A stretch of DNA of 6,545 nt. It comes from G001797105 sp964528155. Its GTDB lineage: Bacteria; Chloroflexota; Anaerolineae; Anaerolineales; E44-bin32. A program made the position numbers and the translations under genes. The first letter of the stretch is position 1, and the number at the start of each line of letters is the position of its first letter. The DNA lies in the NCBI GenBank assembly GCA_964528155.1, contig CAZGRL010000178.1:1-6545 (forward strand), read 5' to 3'. The notes below the pieces were generated by a model. It ran no database searches and was not told the origin of the DNA. It worked only from the letters and a program-made list of their open reading frames with translations. Below are positions 1 through 5,202 of this stretch, in pieces.

Positions 1-224
1 TATATTTATGGTATCCTTATTTAAATATGAGACTTTTTAAACATAACTTCTGACCAGATGAGCGTGGTACGTTAAGCATTGCGTGTGGTGGTTTTGGGTT
101 TTCATAATTAACTATTCAGTACCTCGTTGGTTGGGAATATATAATTCGGTATTCAGCATGAACTCATTTCGTTGGGTGCATTTTGGAAGTTGGTCATGCC
201 GCAGCTTAGCGCCAGTCCGTTAGG
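1..224. other. Gene-free leader with GTTRRRY-type heptamers
   Basis: No credible gene is seen here on either strand. The + strand carries three heptamers fitting the integron core-site consensus GTTRRRY: GTTAAGC at 71-77, GTTGGGT at 171-177 and GTTAGGT at 219-225. The nonamer TGCATTTTG occurs twice (178-186 and 226-234), each time just after one of the last two heptamers. GCATGA (156-161) and TCATGC (194-199) form a short inverted pair. This could be the remains of integron attC-like recombination sites upstream of a cassette, but I found no complementary RYYYAAC partner, so the reading is speculative. Confidence 0.3.
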
Positions 225-252
225 TTGCATTTTGAAATATTTTATATAGTAT
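225..252 (+). promoter_or_regulatory. Candidate sigma-70 promoter for the HTH-TIR unit
   Basis: TTGCAT (225-230) is a reasonable -35 box and TAGTAT (247-252) a fair -10 box, separated by 16 bases in a very AT-rich stretch. It lies about 45 bases before the HTH gene start. TATATA and TATAGT overlap the -10 region, so the exact box is uncertain. Based on consensus resemblance only. Confidence 0.4.
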
Positions 253-295
253 TGTTTTGCACCCTTTTATTAACCAAAAAATATGGGGGTTGAAA

Positions 296-559
296 ATGAC
301 TGGAAAAGATAAAAATGAAAGAAATCAACAAAATGCGCAAGCAGAATTAGATGAGATGATCCAAATATTGCGTATAATTTCACGGTCACTTGGAGTTCTC
401 ACAATGAGACTCGAGCATCCGCGACCAAAAACTAAAGGTGAACGAGCATTGTTTCTCAACTCCCTTGGATTTGACAGAAATGAAATATCTAATATACTTG
501 CTGTCGATCCTAAAACGATAAGTGTTCATTTATCTCAACAACGGAAATCGAGAAAATAG
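296..559 (+). CDS. Small helix-turn-helix protein (sigma-70 region 4-like)
   Basis: An 87-residue basic protein. Residues about 14-40 are predicted to be a long amphipathic helix, possibly a dimerising coiled coil. Residues about 57-82 have the pattern of a helix-turn-helix like sigma-70 region 4: GFDRNEISNILAVDPKTISV, where 'EISNIL' fits the first helix and 'DPKTISVHLS' the recognition helix. The ATG at 296 is preferred because a G-rich ribosome site (GGGGG, 285-289) sits 6 bases upstream; a TTG at 257 in the same frame lacks one. The stop lies 10 bases before the start of the TIR gene, so the two are almost surely co-transcribed. By inference it regulates the downstream effector, though it could be a structural partner of it. 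The gene contains a CTCGAG site (410-415), the expected target of the XhoI-type enzyme encoded nearby. I do not recognise a named family. Confidence 0.8.
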   Translation: MTGKDKNERNQQNAQAELDEMIQILRIISRSLGVLTMRLEHPRPKTKGERALFLNSLGFDRNEISNILAVDPKTISVHLSQQRKSRK

Positions 560-569
560 GTTGCCAAAA

Positions 570-1394
570 ATGGCTAAGATTAATCAAAAATTGATCGAGC
601 GATTGAAGAAAACACTTGGGCTCAGCCTCCCTCGCATTTATAAACTTATAGATGAGAAAGTGCGTGAAAATCATCTACCTCGCCATTTAGCTGCTATTGT
701 TTTGGCCAGCGAAAGAGATATAAACATTTCGAAGTTTTCTTCAGAAGAAGATCTTGCTACAATCCGTAGTACAGCACAAAAGGCAATACCATCTCCAGTA
801 ATTGTTCCGCCAGTGTCATCTGTTACTTCCAAACGATCTCCTAAAAACCTTGTGCATAAAACTAAAGTTGTATCACGTCGTGGTAATAGAGTTTTTGTTG
901 TCCACGGAAGAAATGATTCTGCTAGAAAAGCGGTTTTTGAATTTCTCCGCGCGCTTGGTCTACAACCTATTGAATGGATTCAAGCCATAAAAAAAACTCG
1001 TCGTCCCTCTCCATATGTTGGAGATATTCTTGAAACAGCCTTCCGCGAAGCAGCCGCAATCGTAGTTCTGTTGACGCCAGACGACGAGGCTCGTTTAAAA
1101 AAATCCCTTCGCAAAGCTAAAGATCCTGCCTTTGAAAAGAAATTAACTGGTCAAGCTAGGCCAAATGTTATTTTTGAGGCTGGTATGGCTTTTGGCAGAA
1201 ATCCAAATAGTACCGTTATAGTTGAATTAGGTAATCTTCGTCCTTTTAGTGATATTGCTGGGCGTCATATTGTTCACTTAAGTAATCAAGCGACTACTCG
1301 AAACGAATTTGCAACAAAATTGGCAAATGCTGGTTGCAATGTAGACATGTCAGGCAATGATTGGCTGGATGCTGGTGACTTCAGTCTACATTGA
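570..1394 (+). CDS. TIR-like domain effector (CAP12/Pycsar-type TIR family)
   Basis: A 274-residue protein in three parts. Residues 1-70 are a compact helical domain with the segment LSLPRIYKLIDEKVREN, which I recognise only loosely as a module preceding such TIR domains. Residues 71-104 are a Pro/Ser/Lys-rich linker. Residues 106-274 are a TIR-like domain: first strand and loop RVFVVHGRND (107-116), strand and loop VVLLTPDD (165-172), and ARPNVIFEAGMAFGR (196-210), whose Glu203 is in the position of the catalytic glutamate of NAD-cleaving TIR domains. This matches the family once called 'predicted nucleotide-binding protein containing TIR-like domain' (PF10137), several members of which are antiphage effectors that cleave NAD+. 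The ATG at 570 follows AGG (558-560); an upstream GTG at 522 would overlap the HTH gene and has no clear ribosome site. There is no cyclase gene next to it, so it is not an obvious CBASS or Pycsar operon. Family assignment is strong; NADase activity and defence role are inferred. Confidence 0.87.
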   Translation: MAKINQKLIERLKKTLGLSLPRIYKLIDEKVRENHLPRHLAAIVLASERDINISKFSSEEDLATIRSTAQKAIPSPVIVPPVSSVTSKRSPKNLVHKTKVVSRRGNRVFVVHGRNDSARKAVFEFLRALGLQPIEWIQAIKKTRRPSPYVGDILETAFREAAAIVVLLTPDDEARLKKSLRKAKDPAFEKKLTGQARPNVIFEAGMAFGRNPNSTVIVELGNLRPFSDIAGRHIVHLSNQATTRNEFATKLANAGCNVDMSGNDWLDAGDFSLH

Positions 1395-1464
1395 TTTATA
1401 AAATAAATACTGGCGCAAAACAATTTCATTATTTTTTATTAGCAAACGCTGCTCTTTGAAAAAC

Positions 1465-1533
1465 GTGTGCACGTCGATTCGCCCGCCAAAAATAATATTA
1501 TTCTAGAATGGCGGGCTCACCCACTTTGCACAC
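1465..1533. repeat. Triple nested palindrome downstream of TIR gene
   Basis: Three concentric inverted repeats share roughly one centre: GTGTGCA (1465-1471) with TGCACAC (1527-1533); GCCCGCCA (1481-1488) with TGGCGGGC (1509-1516); and, in the 20-base loop, the 12-base palindrome AATAATATTATT (1491-1502). Unpaired spacers of 9 and 10 bases separate the outer and middle arms. The middle stem is strong. No T-run follows it, so it is not a standard terminator. It could be a protein-binding site, a folded recombination site or a REP-like repeat. Confidence 0.75.
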
Positions 1534-1547
1534 ATTCTTAGAAGTTC

Positions 1548-1587
1548 GCAACCACCAACAAAAGAAGTTGGTCGTTGCTCACTTTTT
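1548..1587 (+). terminator. Rho-independent terminator
   Basis: A 12-bp stem, GCAACCACCAAC (1548-1559) with GTTGGTCGTTGC (1567-1578), has a single C-C mismatch, a 7-base A-rich loop (1560-1566), and TTTTT at 1583-1587 shortly after. This is the natural terminator of the HTH-TIR transcript and insulates the restriction-modification genes, which therefore need their own promoter. Confidence 0.75.
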
Positions 1588-1602
1588 CTAATATATCTGG
1601 GA

Positions 1603-1617
1603 AGTGGTGGCACTATC
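1603..1617 (+). repeat. Left 15-bp inverted repeat of the R-M module
   Basis: AGTGGTGGCACTATC here is the exact reverse complement of 3365-3379. The two copies bracket both restriction-modification genes, with 70 bases before the endonuclease ATG mostly between. A GTG inside this repeat (1604) opens the endonuclease reading frame but is unlikely to be the true start. Confidence 0.9.
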
Positions 1618-1672
1618 TGATTGGATTCTCTATTCTCCTTTTGGTATCTTTAAGCGAGACAATCATAATTCT

Positions 1673-2410
1673 ATGAAGAAAATCGACAATTTAAACGGAC
1701 TTATTGCAGACGCTGTATCTCATTATTGGAAAACGCGCAAGAAACAATCAGATAAGCAGGTAACGTCGGGTCGGGCTGATCAGGGAGCTAGAAGTGCAGT
1801 TACCGGCGGTGCACAAATGGATAAATTCATCGAATTAATTACGGATTTAATTATTAAAGCTGGTGCAGATAGAAAGTACATCTTCCATAACAAGCATTTG
1901 GAATTACCAGGCTATTTCCGTCCGACAAAGGAATGGGATTTATTGGTTGTAAAGAATAGTCAACTTATACTTGCACTTGAAGCTAAGTCACAAGTTGGAC
2001 CTTCATTTGGCAACAATTTTAACAATCGAACCGAAGAAGCTATGGGTAGCGCGATCGATCTTTGGACAGCATACAGAGAAGGCGCGTTTAACAAAACAAT
2101 TAAACCTTGGTTAGGATATGTTTTTCTTCTTGAAGACTGTCCAGAATCCCAAAAGCCTGTTAGAGTCCAAGAACCTCACTTTAAAGTATTTCCTGAATTT
2201 GTTAACGCCTCATATTCTAAGCGTTACGAAATATTCTGTCGCAAACTTGTTCGAGAACGACATTATAATGTTGCATCATTTTTAATGTCCGATAGGAAAA
2301 ATGGGCTTAAAGGGGATTATACAGAACCCGCAGATGACTTAACGTTTGAGATCTTTGCTAAATCATTAGTTGCTCAGATAACGGCCTTTGGAATTTCAGA
2401 AAAACGATGA
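1673..2410 (+). CDS. Type II restriction endonuclease, XhoI/PaeR7I family
   Basis: A 245-residue endonuclease that should cut double-stranded DNA, probably at CTCGAG as XhoI and PaeR7I do. The family signature (PF04555) is clear along the whole length: ARSAVTGG near 39-46, LPGYFRPTKEWDLLVV at 78-93, ALEAKSQVGPSFGNNFNNRT at 101-120, then PWLGYVFLLED and SYSKRYEIFCRKLV. The catalytic PD-(D/E)xK core is Asp89 followed by Glu103-Ala-Lys105. The ATG at 1673 gives almost exactly the length known for XhoI/PaeR7I (about 245), so I prefer it to GTG 1604, which would add 23 unconserved residues and lies inside the inverted repeat. The ribosome site is weak (GCGAG about 17 bases upstream), which may keep synthesis low. 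A weak promoter is possible at TTGGAT (1621-1626) and TATCTT (1645-1650). The stop overlaps the methyltransferase start by 4 bases (ATGA). The cut site is inferred from family. Confidence 0.93.
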   Translation: MKKIDNLNGLIADAVSHYWKTRKKQSDKQVTSGRADQGARSAVTGGAQMDKFIELITDLIIKAGADRKYIFHNKHLELPGYFRPTKEWDLLVVKNSQLILALEAKSQVGPSFGNNFNNRTEEAMGSAIDLWTAYREGAFNKTIKPWLGYVFLLEDCPESQKPVRVQEPHFKVFPEFVNASYSKRYEIFCRKLVRERHYNVASFLMSDRKNGLKGDYTEPADDLTFEIFAKSLVAQITAFGISEKR

Positions 2411-3351
2411 CTTCTAAAAATAATGGAGAGCACCATATAACGACCCATCGTCTTGTCCAAGGCGATGCGAGACTTGTCTCTTTCATCAAAGATGAGTCTA
2501 TTCATCTTGTCGTAACATCACCACCTTACTGGACACTTAAACGTTATAACGAAAATTCAAATCAACTTGGGCATGTCTCTGATTATGAAGCTTTTCTAGC
2601 TGAACTCGGCAAGGTCTGGAAAGAAATGTACCGTATTTTAGTCCCAGGTGGTCGATTAGTTTGCGTCGTAGGCGATGTTTGCCTTTCTAGGCGTGAATAT
2701 GGTCGCCATGTGGTTGTTCCACTACATTCGGATATTTCGGTCATCTGCAGAAAAATTGGTTTTGACAATCTTAATCCTATCATTTGGCATAAGATTAGCA
2801 ATGCTAGCTATGAGATCAACAACGGCTCAAAATTTCTTGGTAAACCTTATGAGCCAAATTCAATCATCAAAAATGATATCGAGTTTATTCTAATGCAAAG
2901 GAAACCAGGCGGATATCGTCAACCAACTGAAAATCAAAGGAAGCATAGTATGATATCCAAAGAGGAATACGGCAAATGGTTCCAGCAGTTTTGGAATCTG
3001 AGTGGTGCTTCTACAAAAAAACATCCAGCTCCTTTTCCTCTTGAACTTGCTTACAGACTTGTTAGAATGTTTTCTTTTTGGGGCGACACGGTAGTGGATC
3101 CGTTTTGCGGAACTGGCACGACAATGTTGGCTGCAATGAAATCGGGGCGTAATAGTGTTGGCATTGAAATTGATCCCGAATATTGCAAAATGACAGAAGA
3201 ACGTCTTAGAGAGGAAAACTCCAATATGTTCTCTGCTGCTACTTTGGAGTTTATCTATCCCGCGGCCGATGTTCTACAGAAACTTGCTGTGAGTGACAAC
3301 CGAGGTAGATACTTAGTGCGTAAGAAAAAATTAGCAAAGCAACGTGCTTAG
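2407..3351 (+). CDS. Beta-class DNA methyltransferase (partner of XhoI-type enzyme)
   Basis: A 314-residue S-adenosylmethionine-dependent DNA methyltransferase that should protect the host from the adjacent endonuclease. Catalytic motif IV TSPPYW is at residues 37-42 and the cofactor motif I DPFCGTG at 231-237, followed by GIEIDPEYC; the order IV, target-recognition region, I defines the beta class. TSPPYW is the form usual among N4-cytosine enzymes, although some beta-class N6-adenine enzymes resemble it, so the modified base is uncertain. The middle region (about 95-210) should contain the target-recognition domain. The start overlaps the endonuclease stop by 4 bases, implying translational coupling with the restriction gene first. 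The C-terminal tail is Lys/Arg-rich. The protein appears complete. PaeR7I is, as I recall, paired with a larger gamma-class N6-adenine methyltransferase, so this pairing is notable. Confidence 0.92.
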   Translation: MTSKNNGEHHITTHRLVQGDARLVSFIKDESIHLVVTSPPYWTLKRYNENSNQLGHVSDYEAFLAELGKVWKEMYRILVPGGRLVCVVGDVCLSRREYGRHVVVPLHSDISVICRKIGFDNLNPIIWHKISNASYEINNGSKFLGKPYEPNSIIKNDIEFILMQRKPGGYRQPTENQRKHSMISKEEYGKWFQQFWNLSGASTKKHPAPFPLELAYRLVRMFSFWGDTVVDPFCGTGTTMLAAMKSGRNSVGIEIDPEYCKMTEERLREENSNMFSAATLEFIYPAADVLQKLAVSDNRGRYLVRKKKLAKQRA

Positions 3352-3364
3352 TTTTTCTATCTAC

Positions 3365-3379
3365 GATAGTGCCACCACT
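3365..3379 (-). repeat. Right 15-bp inverted repeat of the R-M module
   Basis: GATAGTGCCACCACT is a perfect reverse complement of 1603-1617. It starts 13 bases after the methyltransferase stop. Its first five bases also pair with CTATC at 3357-3361 in a small hairpin (loop TAC) preceded by TTTTT. The IS110 element begins 8 bases further on. Confidence 0.9.
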
Positions 3380-3387
3380 CAAAATAA

Positions 3388-3397
3388 ATCCTCCTAA
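3388..3397 (+). repeat. 10-bp repeat at the IS110 right end
   Basis: ATCCTCCTAA is identical to 4876-4885 in the transposase leader and in the same orientation. CTCCTAA is conserved in the second IS110 end at 6458-6464, so it belongs to the element or its required target. It may be the donor end recognised by the bridge RNA, or one of two direct repeats bounding a shorter element. Confidence 0.6.
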
Positions 3398-3470
3398 GTA
3401 ACAAACTCAGGAAGAAGCAGATAAAGGAATAAGTTGGAAGCCCAGGTCAGCGGCTTTATGTTTGAGGCGT

Positions 3471-4805
3471 TTAAGAGAACGTTCTTTTTCCAAAGGAATG
3501 GCTTTGCCAGAAATAAGTATCATAATACAGCTCTTCTATGTCGTGATATTCGGTATGATATTCTAGCATAGCATAGACGATACGAGCAAGTTTGTGAGTA
3601 GTGGCAATATTGGCCAAGGGAGCACCGTATTTAGCATGGATTCTTCTATAGAAAGCACCAAGAGCGCTTTTACTGTGGTATAGACTTCTGGCGGCAAGGC
3701 GAAAAGCCTGAGCAGCGCGATTAGTAGTTTTTTTTGAAGCAGTAGAAATGATTTTGCCGCCTGTAATTTTATTATTTGGGGCAAGAGACAACCAAGAGGT
3801 AAAATGTTTGACAGAAGGCCACTTGTTCATATCGACACCAGTTTCGGAGAGGATGGTTTGGACAGAAAGTGCGCTTAGGCCATCAACTTGAGTTAAGTCA
3901 ACGCCGGAAAGTCGGTAAAGGCAAGATCGAAGATCAAAGGGGATGGCTTGAGATGTACGTTTGTATCGTTTTACTGGTGGTTTGAGAGGTTTAGTGGCAT
4001 TTGGAGAAGGAGTTGCTCGTTCGTAGAGTTCAGACAGGCGTAGATCGCAGTCTAAGATTTGTTTGGAATAGAAATCGTAAAGTTCTACGGCTTGGGTGAG
4101 TTCAAAAAGATATTCATCCAGATATGTTCCCTGAAGGGATTTGATAATATCCTGTAGAGAGCAACGATAATGTCCATCGCGGAACATAGCAAGTGTCTCA
4201 GGATTATGTTCACCTGCGATGATAGCACGAATGATGGCGAAGCCAGTGACGCCGGTAATATCGCTTAAGACATTATCCAATTGGATATTCATTTGATGTA
4301 AGGCTTTTTGAATATGTTGAACGTGGGCAGCGCGGTATTTGAGTAACATATCCCTGTGGCGAGCAATAGTGCGAAAGCGACGGATTTCTTCAGATGGACG
4401 AAAAGAGTTGTTAAGTAAGCCATAGCTGTGAAGTTGTTGCAGCCATTGGCAGTCAAGGACATCAGTTTTCTTGCCGGGAACGTTTTTGACATAACGTGCA
4501 TTGACCAGACAGACATCGATGCCTTCGTGTTGGAGAATATCGTATAGTGGAATCCAGTAGACGCCGGTAGATTCCATGGCTACAGAAGTAATAGAACACT
4601 GCTTGAGCCAGTGAGCAAGGTTATAGAGATCACAAGTGAAGCTGGAAAAGACTCGGATAGATATTTGATCACGATCAGGCGGTACAGCAACATAGATTTC
4701 GGAAGAACCGATATCGATGCCAGCAATGTTAGTGTTGATGGTTTTGAGCGGCTGTGGGATAATGGTTTTGCGAATATGTTTTGAGTTGGGTCTGTGTTTG
4801 GGCAT
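3471..4805 (-). CDS. IS110-family DEDD transposase (recombinase)
   Basis: A 444-residue recombinase that moves the element through a circular intermediate. The N-terminal RuvC-like domain (PF01548) shows the four acidic residues: Asp31 in AGIDIG, Glu78 in AMESTGVYW, and Asp115 and Asp118 in KTDVLDCQW. A helical middle follows, then the C-terminal Transposase_20 domain (PF02371) with VDGLSALSVQTILSETG, FTSWLSLAPNNKITGGKI and STASKKTTNRAAQAFRLAA, which holds the candidate catalytic serine (354 or 357). The ATG at 4805 is chosen because AAGGAA lies 6 bases upstream and the sequence before it, although open to 4928, does not look like the family. The frame is intact, so the element may be active. 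Transcription probably starts at the promoter at 5013-5041. Confidence 0.95.
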   Translation of the reverse strand: MPKHRPNSKHIRKTIIPQPLKTINTNIAGIDIGSSEIYVAVPPDRDQISIRVFSSFTCDLYNLAHWLKQCSITSVAMESTGVYWIPLYDILQHEGIDVCLVNARYVKNVPGKKTDVLDCQWLQQLHSYGLLNNSFRPSEEIRRFRTIARHRDMLLKYRAAHVQHIQKALHQMNIQLDNVLSDITGVTGFAIIRAIIAGEHNPETLAMFRDGHYRCSLQDIIKSLQGTYLDEYLFELTQAVELYDFYSKQILDCDLRLSELYERATPSPNATKPLKPPVKRYKRTSQAIPFDLRSCLYRLSGVDLTQVDGLSALSVQTILSETGVDMNKWPSVKHFTSWLSLAPNNKITGGKIISTASKKTTNRAAQAFRLAARSLYHSKSALGAFYRRIHAKYGAPLANIATTHKLARIVYAMLEYHTEYHDIEELYYDTYFWQSHSFGKRTFS

Positions 4806-4875
4806 ACAGTTCCTTTCAGTGATATGGAAGAATCGTGGTTTCAAACCAGACCCGACTGATGCTAAGAAAAGAGGT

Positions 4876-4885
4876 ATCCTCCTAA
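4876..4885 (+). repeat. Second copy of ATCCTCCTAA
   Basis: Identical in sequence and orientation to 3388-3397, 1488 bases apart. It is followed by AAAGGGGGTA, with which CCTCC can pair around a TAAA loop. It is either the donor-guide loop of a bridge RNA or the junction of a shorter IS110 element. Confidence 0.6.
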
Positions 4886-4943
4886 AGGGGGTATGCACAT
4901 GAATGGCATCCACCAATGAATAAAGCACGAACAGTCAGAACCA

Positions 4944-4953
4944 AGCTAACCAG
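4944..4953 (+). repeat. AGCTAACCAG direct repeat, inner copy
   Basis: AGCTAACCAG matches 5089-5098 exactly, 145 bases away, in the same orientation. On the transposase strand this copy lies in the first half of the leader, where a target-recognition loop is expected. Confidence 0.55.
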
Positions 4954-5012
4954 CGGGCGTTGATATAAGCTCCAATGGCGGGACGGTCTTTGCTGTCTGG
5001 TTGAATTATAGA

Positions 5013-5041
5013 AGCATAATAAGAGATGGATTTTAAGTCAA
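5013..5041 (-). promoter_or_regulatory. Sigma-70 promoter for bridge RNA/transposase
   Basis: On the minus strand, TTGACT (5041-5036) and TATGCT (5018-5013) are separated by exactly 17 bases, close to the sigma-70 consensus. A perfect TATAAT lies slightly downstream (5010-5005) but lacks a well-placed -35 box. It points at the transposase gene and would start transcription near 5006. Confidence 0.6.
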
Positions 5042-5088
5042 GCAATTGTTACTTTCTGAAAGAATAGCGCCGAATGGCGTGATGGTTG

Positions 5089-5098
5089 AGCTAACCAG
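5089..5098 (+). repeat. AGCTAACCAG direct repeat, outer copy (possible IS110 left boundary)
   Basis: Same ten bases as 4944-4953. It also forms a local inverted pair, TGGTT (5083-5087) with AACCA (5093-5097). Just before it, CGCC-GAAT-GGCG (5068-5079) is a compact hairpin. I take this as the probable target-side boundary of the IS110 element. Confidence 0.5.
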
Positions 5099-5202
5099 GT
5101 ACTGTGATAAAAGTCAAGGGCAGAAAAAGATATTTCTGGGAATCCTCCGAAGGAGTCCATTCGGACATGTCTTCGGCAAAAGAACAAACACCGATAAATG
5201 AT
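5099..5202. other. Hairpin-rich gap next to transposase remnant
   Basis: No gene is seen. It contains CTCC-GAA-GGAG (about 5144-5154), CCGAA paired with TTCGG over 5147-5164, and the 8-base palindrome GACATGTC (5164-5171). It lies immediately downstream of the truncated transposase reading frame and may be the non-coding end of that older element. Confidence 0.4.

Larger units (their letters stand above)
4806..5006 (-). ncRNA. Candidate IS110 bridge RNA leader
   Basis: IS110-group elements make a structured RNA of roughly 180 nt from the non-coding stretch before the transposase; one loop pairs with the target and the next with the element's own ends. Here a good promoter (5013-5041) would start an RNA near 5006, about 200 nt before the transposase ATG. 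Read in transposase sense, it contains first CTGGTTAGCT (4953-4944), identical to the flank at 5098-5089, and then TTAGGAGGAT (4885-4876), identical to the element's right end (3397-3388). Both are same-sense, as left target and left donor guides should be. A possible 6-bp stem, AACCAG (5002-4997) with CTGGTT (4953-4948), encloses the first half, and TGGTTTGAAACCA at 4832-4844 forms a hairpin near the 3' end. I did not find the matching right-hand guides, so this remains a hypothesis. Confidence 0.45.
3388..5098 (-). mobile_element. IS110-family insertion sequence, apparently intact
   Basis: Contains a full-length DEDD transposase on the minus strand with a short downstream end (3388-3470) and a long upstream leader (4806-5098). 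The 3391-3416 end closely matches the end of a related copy at 6458 onward (CTCCTAA, then TAACAAACTCAGGA in both), which fixes this boundary well. The other boundary is less certain. I place it at about 5089-5098 because AGCTAACCAG there is repeated inside the leader, as expected for a bridge-RNA target guide. An alternative boundary is 4876-4885, where ATCCTCCTAA repeats 3388-3397, giving an element of about 1.5 kb. IS110 elements lack terminal inverted repeats and make no clear target duplication, consistent with what is seen. Confidence 0.75.

Noticed and set aside
257..559. TTG start at 257 for the HTH protein
   Set aside because: It overlaps the likely promoter and has no ribosome site, whereas ATG 296 has a G-rich one at the right distance.
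296..559. HTH protein as the controller (C) protein of the restriction system
   Set aside because: It is separated from the R-M genes by the TIR gene and a strong terminator, and its fold resembles sigma region 4 more than the Xre-type C proteins.
522..1394. GTG start at 522 for the TIR protein
   Set aside because: It would overlap the end of the HTH gene by 38 bases and add residues with no family resemblance; ATG 570 is placed normally.
1465..1533. Reading the nested palindrome as an integron attC site
   Set aside because: The arm-spacer-arm layout is similar, but the outer arms GTGTGCA/TGCACAC lack the required RYYYAAC and GTTRRRY cores.
1604..2410. GTG start at 1604 for the endonuclease
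   Set aside because: The start codon lies inside the 15-bp repeat and adds 23 residues beyond the usual length of the family.
2583..2893. Open frames on both strands inside the methyltransferase gene
   Set aside because: They overlap a well-supported enzyme gene and show no independent coding evidence.
4717..4902. Open frame on the + strand across the transposase start
   Set aside because: It is antisense to the transposase gene and leader and has no recognisable domain or ribosome site.
4944..5098. Reading the AGCTAACCAG direct repeat as a short integron cassette
   Set aside because: GTTAGCT on the minus strand breaks the GTTRRRY consensus, and the only RYYYAAC-like element (ATTCAAC) is not complementary to it. 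The IS110 leader explanation fits better.
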